NCBI GenBank assembly: GCA_036000545.1
Contig: DASYVD010000135.1
Span: 1-6,569, forward strand
Origin: DASYVD01 sp036000545
Lineage (GTDB): Bacteria > Actinomycetota > UBA4738 > CALAEC01
Direction: 5' to 3'
Length of the DNA stretch: 6,569 nt
Below, in pieces: positions 1 through 5,484 of the stretch. The translations under genes and the position numbers were made by a program. The notes beneath the pieces are model-generated. The model was given only the letters and a program-made list of their open reading frames with translations. It was not told where the DNA came from and searched no databases. The stretch's first letter is position 1; each line of letters opens with the position of its first letter.

Positions 1-318
1 ACGGCCGAGCTGCTGGAGGAGGAGGCGGGATGGCCGGCCCCCAAACCGGAGCCTGCTCTGGAAGCCGGCCGCTCCCCCGCCGAAGGCATCGAGGTGATCG
101 AGCCCCACCTCGACCTCGCCTCCCTTGCCCTGGTCGGACACGAGCCCAACCTCTCCGAGCTCGCCTCGATCCTGCTCATCGGCCGGCCCACGTCCCTATC
201 GATGGAGATGAAGAAGGGGGGCGTGGCACACCTCTGGCTCGACGACGGACTCCGTCGCGGGACGGCGTCGCTTCGGTGGCTCGTCACCCCGAAGGTGCTG
301 CGCGCTCTGAGCGGGTGA
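1..318 (+). CDS. sixA: SixA-type phosphohistidine phosphatase (histidine phosphatase superfamily), C-terminal part
   Basis: The gene enters from the left edge in frame 1 and stops at TGA 316-318, leaving 105 residues; the N-terminus with the RHG catalytic motif is outside the window. The visible part contains VGHEPNLSEL (His at visible residue 47), which matches the second conserved active-site His region of SixA-like histidine phosphatases, then the typical EMKKGGVAHLWLD and a closing LRWLVTPKVLRAL segment. Family members remove phosphate from phosphohistidine or small phosphoesters through a phosphohistidine intermediate in the cytoplasm; the substrate here is unknown. In many actinobacterial genomes SixA-like genes sit near ppk/ppx polyphosphate genes, and a Ppx gene lies about 1.5 kb away here. 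The last 35 bp overlap the convergent kinase-like gene. The family call is secure; the symbol is by family only. Confidence 0.85.
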   Translation, partial: TAELLEEEAGWPAPKPEPALEAGRSPAEGIEVIEPHLDLASLALVGHEPNLSELASILLIGRPTSLSMEMKKGGVAHLWLDDGLRRGTASLRWLVTPKVLRALSG

Positions 319-1108
319 CGTCGACGCCATCGTGGCCGTCGTGAGCATCTCCGTCCGGATGGGCCACATGCAGCTGCTCCGTGCCCGTGCTCCCGGCGGG
401 CCACTCCTCCATCCCCCGTACCACGTCATCGACGACGGAGCGGAGGGTCTGGTGGATCTGGCTCACGGTCCTGCGCGCGTCGACCACGGTGAACCCATGG
501 CGCTTGGCCAGGCGCCGGAACTCCGCCAGCAGCATCTGCTGGTACTGAACGAAGCTCTCGAAGACATTCGAGTAAACGTTCGAGCCCCTGAGGAAATCCT
601 GGCCAGACTCCCAGTAGTCGAATCCGGTGCTGGACAGGACCCTCGGCAGCAGTTGCTCGACGTCGATGTCGAGGTAGATCACGAGGTCCGGCACGAGGGC
701 AAAGGTGTATAGCTCTTCCATCCACTCCAGAGAGACGCCCCGGACGCTCGCTCGCGCGATCAGGGAGAACACGTACCGATCGGCGAGCACGACCATGCCG
801 GCCCGAAGGGCCGGGATGATCTGCCGCTCGAGCCGGTCCCAGAAGTCCGCGGCATAGAACAGGTTCAGCGTGATGGGGTCGAGGGTGTGGCCCCCCTTCG
901 CCCGTTGGATGCCGGGCCCGGCCAGGTCGGATCGACGCAGGCCCGTATCGAGCACCGCGTAGCCCTCGTCCTCCAGCCACTCCTTCAGCAAGGCGACGTG
1001 GGTGGACCGGCCGGCGCCATCGGTGGCCTCGAGCACGATCAGCCGGCCGGGAAGTGACTCCCCCTCGATGCCGGGCGGTCGGAACCCGTAGAACGAGAGC
1101 TCGGTCAT
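284..1108 (-). CDS. Thymidylate-kinase-like P-loop protein B (Walker A Lys replaced by Arg)
   Basis: The protein has 274 residues and starts at ATG 1108, which overlaps the stop of the upstream kinase-like gene as ATGA (4 nt). A GGGGAGG Shine-Dalgarno at 1120-1126 lies 11 nt upstream. Thymidylate-kinase fold features are: an N-terminal extension (1-21), strand RLIVLE, P-loop ATDGAGRST (28-36), an ADRY motif (109-112), then RGVSLEWMEELY and PDLVIYLD (140-147), and DYWESGQD (164-171) in the lid region. In a canonical dTMP kinase the loop reads EGxDGxGKST; here the first Gly is Ala and the catalytic/phosphate-binding Lys is Arg34. The TREP substrate motif is replaced by TGLRRS (55-60). The C-terminal ~38 residues are low-complexity and His/Asp-rich (His 247, 250, 256, 259), and their end is antisense to the SixA gene. 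It would usually be annotated dTMP kinase, but I infer a divergent paralogue that may pair with protein A. Catalytic activity is uncertain. Confidence 0.8.
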   Translation of the reverse strand: MTELSFYGFRPPGIEGESLPGRLIVLEATDGAGRSTHVALLKEWLEDEGYAVLDTGLRRSDLAGPGIQRAKGGHTLDPITLNLFYAADFWDRLERQIIPALRAGMVVLADRYVFSLIARASVRGVSLEWMEELYTFALVPDLVIYLDIDVEQLLPRVLSSTGFDYWESGQDFLRGSNVYSNVFESFVQYQQMLLAEFRRLAKRHGFTVVDARRTVSQIHQTLRSVVDDVVRGMEEWPAGSTGTEQLHVAHPDGDAHDGHDGVDVTRSERAAPSG

Positions 1109-1854
1109 GGAGGTGGCAGCCTCCCCGCATCGTTCAGGTACCGGCCCAGGAGGTTGGCGTCGCGGAGGGCTTGGTGGATCTCGCCGCCGTCGAACCGCAT
1201 GACGCCCGAAAGATGAGGCCGCACCAGATCGCGCATCCGTTGTTGCTGGCGGATGAGGGTCTCCGTGGCGTCCATGCGAACCAGTTGAAACTCGTCGACC
1301 AGCCGCTCGTACTCGTGCTTGATCAGACCCTGGTAGATGCGGAACGACTCCTCCGGGTCGGAGGAGAGCTCCATGTCCATCCCGGCCTCGTAATACTTCA
1401 GCTTGGGCCGGCCGTCCATGATCCGGCGGATCGACTCCGCGAGCGGCGTGTCGAAGTAGAACGACAGACTCGGCTTCACCGCGAACGAGTAGAGCCTGTT
1501 CAACCAATCCCGGCTCACTCCCCGGACGGCATCGCGAGCGAAAGCCGTGTAGACATAGCGGTCGGCCAGCACGACGGTGCCGGCTTGCAGTGCCGGGAGG
1601 ATCTGCGAATGGACGCGGCTGGCGAAATCCGCGGCGTGGATCAGGCTGAACGACATCGGTGAGAGCAGCCGGCGCTTCTTTCCGCGTCGCGTCGTTTCCT
1701 TCACGATCGGAGAGGAGTTCCATTCGCTGAACACCACCAGGTAGCCCTGGCTTATCAGCCACTTGTGGAGCAGGTTCAGCTGGGTGCTCTTGCCCGAGCC
1801 ATCGATTCCCTCGACGATGAACAGGCGGCCGGAGAGCCCGAGGTCATCACGCAT
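1105..1854 (-). CDS. Thymidylate-kinase-like P-loop protein A (intact Walker A, altered substrate motif)
   Basis: The protein has 249 residues. ATG 1854 was chosen because the P-loop follows within 16 residues, as in thymidylate kinases; the ORF remains open upstream only as a shadow of ppx. GTG 1860 is an in-frame alternative two codons upstream. RLFIVEGIDGSGKSTQ carries a textbook Walker A (16-24). ADRY (97-100), RGVSRDWLNRLY and a lid-like region with GRPKLKYYEAGMD (148-160) follow. The TREP motif that positions dTMP in true dTMP kinases is replaced by SEWNSSP (43-49), followed by a basic stretch RRGKKRR (56-62). The family phosphorylates nucleoside monophosphates with ATP; whether dTMP is the substrate is doubtful because of that replacement. 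The start overlaps the ppx stop by 8 nt and the end overlaps gene B by 4 nt, so translation is probably coupled. There is no strong separate Shine-Dalgarno. Confidence 0.85.
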   Translation of the reverse strand: MRDDLGLSGRLFIVEGIDGSGKSTQLNLLHKWLISQGYLVVFSEWNSSPIVKETTRRGKKRRLLSPMSFSLIHAADFASRVHSQILPALQAGTVVLADRYVYTAFARDAVRGVSRDWLNRLYSFAVKPSLSFYFDTPLAESIRRIMDGRPKLKYYEAGMDMELSSDPEESFRIYQGLIKHEYERLVDEFQLVRMDATETLIRQQQRMRDLVRPHLSGVMRFDGGEIHQALRDANLLGRYLNDAGRLPPP

Positions 1855-3349
1855 CGCCACCCGACTGTAGCAGCAGCCTCTTTCCGAACGCGACCCGGAA
1901 CCGTCCGGCAAGGGCCTCCCTCCGCCACGGGTCGTACACCGGGGCCTCCAGCACCACCCGCTTGCCCTGGACGACGCAGTGAACCTCGCCCCTGTGACCC
2001 GGGGGCAGACGGTGCTCGATCTCATCGGCCAGGGCCAGCACCGTTGCCGACCGGGCGAGCTGGACCCGATCGTCGGGGCCGAGCAGGGGCCGATACCGGG
2101 AGACGCTCATCCCCTCGTCGCCCGCTTGGCGGACCACGGCCGACAGCAGTGCAAGCTTCCGATGAGAGAAGCCGTCGAGGTCCGCCTCGGTGATCATGTC
2201 GGCGGTGTGCTGGTACCGCCGGTAGTAGTCGACGCTGCGCCCGACATCGAGCAGGTTCGTCGCTTGAGTGAGCCGCTCGTGTAGGCCCGCTCCAGCCTCG
2301 GGCTCGACGGACCGAAGGATGCTGCTCGCCACGGCGGCACGGCGTTCGGCCCGATCGGGATCCCAGGTCGAGAACCGAGCGGCAAAGGCGAGGATCGAGG
2401 CCCTGCGGACCTCCTCGACCGGTGTCTCGCGACCCCCCACGGCATCGAAGGCAAGCCCCTCGCGGAGGCCCTGGCTCGACACCGTGAGCTCAGCGGCCCC
2501 CAGATGCTCCATGAGGGTGAGCAAGGCCAGGCTTCCGCCAACGATGGAATCCGCTCGCTCCCGGGAAAGGCCGGACATGAGCCGGCGGCGCGACAACCGA
2601 CGTGACGCCAAGAGATCGGCCAGCTCCTGCATGCGCTTGCGGGTGAGGACGTACCCGTGGAGCCGAGGGATCGGGTACCTCCTCGACGCCTGATCCATCT
2701 TGGCGAGGTTGCGGATGGTCCCCCCCGTACCGACCACTCGCTCGCCGGGCTCGAGCTCGCCGACCTCGGCGCCCTCGAGCGTGGTCCGGACATATCCCGT
2801 CAGCTCCTCGATCTCCCCCTTTGCCGGCGGGTCGGTTTTCAGGAACCGGTCTGAGAGACGAAGCGAACCAAGCGGTAGCGTCCAAGACCGAAGGGCTCGG
2901 CGCTCGTCGAATTCGGTGAGCTCCAGGCTTCCCCCTCCCAGGTCGGCCACCGCGCCCCGGTCGATGGGAAGGCCGTGGACGGCTCCGAGGAACGTGTAGA
3001 GCGCCTCCTCGTCGCCGCTGATCACGCGCACGGAGACACCGCTCTCCGCCTCGACCCTCGCCCGGAACTCCTCGCCGTTCTTCGACTCCCTGACCGCGGA
3101 GGTGGCGACGGCGATCGGAGTTTCGGCTCCCGCGCTCTCGGCGATGGCCCGGAAGTCCCGGAGCGCGGCGGCGGTGCGCTCGATGGTTTCGGGAGCGATG
3201 CGGTTCCCCTGCCGCAGATCTCGTGCCAAGCGGAGGGGGGCCCGGCCATTGGCGAGGATCTCCAGGTGGCCTGGGCCGCCGATCCGGATCACTACGACCC
3301 GACCTGAGTTCGAACCTACATCGATGACGGCGAGAGACCGGTCTGCCAC
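1847..3349 (-). CDS. ppx: Ppx/GppA phosphatase: exopolyphosphatase or pppGpp phosphohydrolase
   Basis: The protein has 500 residues from GTG 3349, the start set by a strong GGAAGGA site 8 nt upstream; SLAVIDVGSNSGR then begins at residue 5 as usual for the family. ASKHA phosphatase motifs are VIDVGSNS (8-15), ATSAVRE (82-88), SGDEEA (111-116, containing the catalytic Glu region) and DLGGGSLEL (136-144). Residues ~310-480 form the HD-like C-terminal domain of the long Ppx/GppA type (about 500 residues, like E. coli Ppx and GppA). In the HD position the His is absent (NLLDVG, 365-370), while a later YQH (379-381) is kept. The enzyme releases phosphate from polyphosphate or from pppGpp in the cytoplasm; sequence alone does not separate the two. 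It is the first gene of an overlapping unit with two kinase-like genes. An upstream ATG at 3430 would add 27 atypical residues and lacks support. Confidence 0.92.
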   Translation of the reverse strand: MADRSLAVIDVGSNSGRVVVIRIGGPGHLEILANGRAPLRLARDLRQGNRIAPETIERTAAALRDFRAIAESAGAETPIAVATSAVRESKNGEEFRARVEAESGVSVRVISGDEEALYTFLGAVHGLPIDRGAVADLGGGSLELTEFDERRALRSWTLPLGSLRLSDRFLKTDPPAKGEIEELTGYVRTTLEGAEVGELEPGERVVGTGGTIRNLAKMDQASRRYPIPRLHGYVLTRKRMQELADLLASRRLSRRRLMSGLSRERADSIVGGSLALLTLMEHLGAAELTVSSQGLREGLAFDAVGGRETPVEEVRRASILAFAARFSTWDPDRAERRAAVASSILRSVEPEAGAGLHERLTQATNLLDVGRSVDYYRRYQHTADMITEADLDGFSHRKLALLSAVVRQAGDEGMSVSRYRPLLGPDDRVQLARSATVLALADEIEHRLPPGHRGEVHCVVQGKRVVLEAPVYDPWRREALAGRFRVAFGKRLLLQSGGDA

Positions 3350-3357
3350 GCGAGACG

Positions 3358-3364
3358 TCCTTCC
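3358..3364 (-). promoter_or_regulatory. Ribosome binding site of ppx
   Basis: On the minus strand GGAAGGA lies 8 nt before GTG 3349. It is the best Shine-Dalgarno match in this leader and decides for the GTG start over the upstream ATG at 3430. Confidence 0.7.
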
Positions 3365-3391
3365 GGGGAAGGAACGAGCGGCGCTTCGCGG

Positions 3392-3397
3392 AGTATA
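3392..3397 (-). promoter_or_regulatory. Candidate -10 box of the ppx/kinase-like operon
   Basis: The minus strand reads TATACT, close to the sigma-70/SigA consensus TATAAT. It would place the transcript start near 3385, about 35 nt before the GTG start and just upstream of the Shine-Dalgarno. No clear -35 hexamer is seen 16-18 nt upstream, which is common in actinobacteria. The site lies inside the N-terminal extension that an ATG 3430 start would require, an extra argument against that start. Confidence 0.4.
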
Positions 3398-3440
3398 GGA
3401 GAGGCAGCCCGACGGAGAGGCCATGGCCATGCCGGCAGCT

Positions 3441-3467
3441 CGGACGGGAGCGACGGACGGGGAGCGG
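3441..3467. repeat. Near-perfect tandem repeat, two units of 13-14 bp
   Basis: CGGACGGGAGCGA (3441-3453) is followed immediately by CGGACGGGGAGCGG (3454-3467), differing by one inserted G and the last base. It lies in the gap between the CDP-alcohol transferase and ppx genes, about 45-75 bp upstream of the candidate ppx -10 box. It could be a replication-slippage product or a pair of protein-binding sites; nothing here decides. Confidence 0.5.
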
Positions 3468-3493
3468 CGATCGTCCTGAGCGAGATCCGCTCT

Positions 3494-4057
3494 TCAAGCA
3501 GTGGGTCGGCGGCGGACCGCCGCCGCGATGCCGCTCAGGAAGGTCGGCAATGACCGTTCCCAGAAGATCCGCCGGTTCACCACGGCGATCACAGCGATGA
3601 TGGTCAGCAACCACCAAAGCGAGACGGTGTATCCATCTCGCCACGTCCGCCAGAGCACGAGGGCATAGCCGGTCGCTTGCAGGAGCATCGACATCGCCTC
3701 GTTCTTCGTGAGGGCGAAGGCCGTGAGCAGGAGCGCCGCCAGACCCAGCCCAACGACCGGAGGCACCCAGCCCCACACCGTGAACCCGAGCACGGCTCCG
3801 GCGCCGACGAACGTGTCGGCCCACAGGTCGAAGTCCCCGAGCCTCGTGCGCCCCGTGGACGCCCGCGCCGCCCGACCGTCGAAGTAATCCGACAGCCACG
3901 CAGAGCCGAGGAGGGCGGCGCCCAAAGCCACCCGTCGTACTCCGAGGACGGGGATCAGCGCCACGGCGACGACCATCCGCCCGAGCGTGAGCCCGTCGGC
4001 CGCGAGCCCCAGCAGGTCACACTCATCCGACCCTCGCTCGAGGCTGTGCCCTCCCAT
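3494..4057 (-). CDS. CDP-alcohol phosphatidyltransferase family membrane protein
   Basis: The protein has 187 residues. The family signature begins at D57: SDYFDGRAARASTGRTRLG and then DFDLWAD (75-81). This gives DxxDGxxAR with eight residues to Gly74, then Asp77 and Asp81. In the usual signature the Gly-to-Asp gap is three residues; here it is two. The metal-binding Asp residues D57, D60, D77 and D81 are all present. Hydrophobic stretches at about 28-56, 82-116, 122-137 and 145-160 fit the multi-spanning topology. The family transfers a phosphoalcohol from a CDP-alcohol such as CDP-diacylglycerol to an acceptor such as glycerol phosphate or inositol phosphate in lipid synthesis; the acceptor cannot be told. 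Start ATG 4057 has no Shine-Dalgarno but has a -10-like box ending 6 nt before it, suggesting a leaderless message; ATG at Met28 would be too late. The gene lies 144 nt upstream of ppx on the same strand. Confidence 0.85.
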   Translation of the reverse strand: MGGHSLERGSDECDLLGLAADGLTLGRMVVAVALIPVLGVRRVALGAALLGSAWLSDYFDGRAARASTGRTRLGDFDLWADTFVGAGAVLGFTVWGWVPPVVGLGLAALLLTAFALTKNEAMSMLLQATGYALVLWRTWRDGYTVSLWWLLTIIAVIAVVNRRIFWERSLPTFLSGIAAAVRRRPTA

Positions 4058-4063
4058 CCTGGG

Positions 4064-4069
4064 AGCGTA
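4064..4069 (-). promoter_or_regulatory. Candidate -10 box for a leaderless CDP-alcohol transferase message
   Basis: The minus strand reads TACGCT (fits TANNNT) followed by six bases and then ATG 4057. This spacing would put the transcription start on the A of the start codon. No Shine-Dalgarno is seen, which agrees with leaderless initiation, common in actinobacteria. No recognisable -35 element is present, so this is tentative. Confidence 0.35.
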
Positions 4070-4173
4070 GCCCAGATCCTCTTGGAGCTTCCGCGCCGAG
4101 GAGAAGCCGCTTCATGCATTCGAGAACACGCCACGTTGGAACTTCGCCATCGTTTCAAGGGAGAGACCCGCGC

Positions 4174-4185
4174 CGGACCGGTCCG
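4174..4185. repeat. Perfect 12-bp palindrome in the divergent promoter region
   Basis: CGGACCGGTCCG is its own reverse complement. It lies in the 172-nt gap between the divergent CDP-alcohol transferase and PGPGW genes, 19 bp upstream of the TAGACT box of the latter. The location would suit an operator for a dimeric regulator, but such GC palindromes also arise by chance in this composition. Confidence 0.4.
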
Positions 4186-4204
4186 CGTGGCGACCCTCCC
4201 GCCT

Positions 4205-4210
4205 TAGACT
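4205..4210 (+). promoter_or_regulatory. Candidate -10 box of the PGPGW gene
   Basis: TAGACT fits TANNNT and lies 19 nt before ATG 4230. The message would start near 4217, directly at the GGTGAG Shine-Dalgarno (4218-4223), leaving a very short leader. No good -35 hexamer is present at the expected distance. Confidence 0.3.
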
Positions 4211-4229
4211 TTGGCGTGGTGAGCCACGC

Positions 4230-4538
4230 ATGAGTCCTCGGTTCGGTCGTGTCATGCGATGGGTGTGGTTTCCGTTTGGCGTGGTCGTGCGGTTCATCGC
4301 CAGGAGCGGCAAGCGGATCGCCGTGACCGTGATCGGGTTCGTCCTGCTCCTGGTTGGGGTGGTCATGATGGTGACCCCCGGCCCTGGGATCCTCCTGATC
4401 ATCGCCGGCCTGGCCGTCCTCGCGACCGAGTACGTCTGGGCCGAGCGCATGCTGAACCTGGCGAAACAGAAGGCTCAACAGGCCAAGAACAAGCTCACCG
4501 GAAGGGATCGAAGCAAACCAGGTGAGAACGCCGAGTGA
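4230..4538 (+). CDS. PGPGW-family small membrane protein
   Basis: The protein has 102 residues from ATG 4230, with GGTGAG 6 nt upstream. An amphipathic/basic N-terminus with KR at 28-29 precedes a first membrane segment (about 30-48). A tight VTPGPGILLIIAGLAVLATE turn and second segment (48-67) follow, then YVWAERML and a basic, Gln/Lys-rich cytoplasmic helix (74-92). The PGPG turn followed by GLAVLATEYVWA is the hallmark of the PGPGW putative transmembrane family (PF09656); the usual Trp after PGPG is Ile here. The function of this family is not known. The gene is alone on its strand, with no partner within 250 nt downstream, and starts divergently from the CDP-alcohol transferase gene. Confidence 0.85.
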   Translation: MSPRFGRVMRWVWFPFGVVVRFIARSGKRIAVTVIGFVLLLVGVVMMVTPGPGILLIIAGLAVLATEYVWAERMLNLAKQKAQQAKNKLTGRDRSKPGENAE

Positions 4539-4541
4539 TCG

Positions 4542-4557
4542 GGCACGTGAGGCACGT
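4542..4557. repeat. Short direct repeat GGCACGT, 9-bp period
   Basis: GGCACGT occurs at 4542-4548 and 4551-4557, just after the PGPGW stop codon; the first copy is part of a CACGTG palindrome. An 11-bp CGTAGGGTGGG starting at 4555 recurs at 4649-4659. The function is unknown and chance is possible. Confidence 0.3.
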
Positions 4558-4563
4558 AGGGTG

Positions 4564-4575
4564 GGGACGCGTCCC
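4564..4575. repeat. Perfect 12-bp palindrome GGGACGCGTCCC
   Basis: This self-complementary 12-mer lies 26 bp after the PGPGW stop. It has little room for a hairpin loop and no T-run follows, so it is a poor intrinsic terminator; a protein-binding site or chance are alternatives. Confidence 0.35.
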
Positions 4576-4598
4576 AATGACCATCGGCGGCGGCCCCG

Positions 4599-4780
4599 TC
4601 AGGTTCGCGACTCGATCCACTCCAGGATCAGCGCGCGAGTCCGGTCGCCGTAGGGTGGGAGTTCGACCAAATTCGTTCCGTGCGCGCCCCCGGGGTAGAG
4701 CACGATCTGCTTGTCGCGACGCCGACGCTGTCGAAGATGTCGGGCTCGCCTGGGAGGCCGGCTTGATGGGTGGCGAGGAA
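4599..4780 (-). pseudogene. Remnant of an alpha/beta hydrolase C-terminus, frameshifted
   Basis: Reading the minus strand to TGA 4599-4601, the last 38 residues (from 4715) contain DKQIVLYPGGAHGTNLVEL followed by YGDRTRALILEWIE. This resembles the end of alpha/beta-hydrolase (dienelactone hydrolase/peptidase S9-like) proteins, where GGAHGT carries the catalytic His. Immediately upstream this frame becomes an Arg-rich nonsense stretch. A different frame reads GLPGEPDIFDSVGVA, and one extra G at about 4715 would join the two as VGVA-DKQIV. No nucleophile elbow (GxSxG) or start exists, and upstream the second frame meets a TGA at about 4810, inside the oppositely oriented lipoprotein gene. I therefore infer a decayed, 5'-truncated gene rather than a working one. 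The hydrolase identity rests on the last 38 residues. Confidence 0.5.
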
Positions 4781-4788
4781 CTGACGAG

Positions 4789-5364
4789 ATGAGAGCGAGT
4801 CGCTGGTTCCTCACCGTCGTCGTGTTCGGTCTCCTTCTCTCCTCGTGCGAAGGAAGGGGGAAGACCTTCACCACAGACGATCTGTCGGCGCTCGTCCTAC
4901 AGCCTTCGGAGGCTCCCTCTGGAACGGTGTATGTTGGGCAGGCCTCCGGGCCAGCGGACCTCGACGTGTTCTCCGAGGGCGTCGCTGAGGCGAAGGAGAA
5001 GTTCGCGGAGCTGCGGTTTCAGGGCGGTTACGCGGTGGTGTTCTCGTCCTTCGACCAGTCCATCACCATCGGAAGCGGCGCCCTTGTGTTCAAGGATGCC
5101 GACGGCGCTACGGAGGCGATGGATGTCCAAAGATCCGTGGTCATTCCCAACGCCACCACTGGCTCCAAGCCCCTGTCCGTCTCCGATCTCGGCGATGAGG
5201 CATTCGCGTTCACCTTCGACTCGGGGCCGCTCGGGAAGCCGGGCGCGATCTACTTCTTCCGGGTGGGCAATGCGATGTTCCTCGTTCCGGGCAGCGGAGC
5301 GAAGATAAAGACCGAAGACCTGCTGGCCATTGCTCGCACGGTGGCTGCCCGAGCCGAGGGGTAG
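4789..5364 (+). CDS. Putative lipoprotein of unknown function
   Basis: The protein has 191 residues from ATG 4789, chosen because GAGGAA (4775-4780) lies 8 nt upstream and a lipoprotein signal peptide begins at once: Arg at 2 and 5, hydrophobic core 6-17, lipobox LSSC with Cys20. The open frame extends back to 4711 but adds an Arg-rich stretch antisense to the hydrolase remnant. The mature ~171 residues begin EGRGKTFTTDDLSALVLQPS, a pattern seen in actinobacterial exported proteins of unknown role. An alternating beta-rich body follows, then GDEAFAFTFDSG and IYFFRVGNAMFLV before a closing helix LLAIARTVAAR. I do not recognise a named family; the fold may resemble small sensor-like lipoprotein domains. 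It is anchored outside the membrane if processed. A second exported protein gene follows on the same strand after a gap of 90-120 nt. Confidence 0.8.
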   Translation: MRASRWFLTVVVFGLLLSSCEGRGKTFTTDDLSALVLQPSEAPSGTVYVGQASGPADLDVFSEGVAEAKEKFAELRFQGGYAVVFSSFDQSITIGSGALVFKDADGATEAMDVQRSVVIPNATTGSKPLSVSDLGDEAFAFTFDSGPLGKPGAIYFFRVGNAMFLVPGSGAKIKTEDLLAIARTVAARAEG

Positions 5365-5446
5365 GGCCTGCCGACCCCGCCCCCCTCAGGCTCCCCCGCG
5401 CCGATCGGAGGCACCTCAGGGAACGTCGCCGGGAGTGACCGAGTCT

Positions 5447-5454
5447 GGAAGGAG
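5447..5454 (+). promoter_or_regulatory. Strong Shine-Dalgarno upstream of the phosphoesterase gene
   Basis: GGAAGGAG is the strongest such match in the window. ATG 5455 abuts it (0 nt), GTG 5458 is 3 nt away and ATG 5485 is 30 nt away; all three are in frame. The site therefore suggests that translation begins earlier than the conservative ATG 5485, although the spacings are short. Confidence 0.45.
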
Positions 5455-5484
5455 ATGGTGTGTGCGCGCTCCAGGTCATTGGCG

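Noticed and set aside
1109..1762. Upstream extension of kinase-like B to a 492-residue protein
   Set aside because: The extension is out-of-frame kinase-like A sequence with no motif; ATG 1108 with ATGA coupling and a Shine-Dalgarno fits better.
3350..3430. ATG 3430 as the ppx start
   Set aside because: It adds 27 non-conserved residues, has no good Shine-Dalgarno and covers the TATACT box; GTG 3349 has GGAAGGA at ideal spacing.
2490..3899. Long minus-strand open frame of about 469 codons across ppx and the CDP-alcohol transferase
   Set aside because: It is Arg/Pro-rich with no recognisable motif and is out of frame with two clear family proteins; it is a GC-rich shadow.
4711..4739. TTGTCG with a GAAGAT box as a promoter of the lipoprotein gene
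   Set aside because: The -10 match lacks the first T, and the segment is also the hydrolase remnant; the support is too weak to list.
4711..4788. Earlier start of the lipoprotein at 4711
   Set aside because: It would add an Arg-rich stretch before the signal peptide, and GAGGAA points to ATG 4789.
5365..5446. Possible intrinsic terminator after the lipoprotein gene
   Set aside because: The GGGG/CCCC pairings form only about a 4-bp stem with no T-run.
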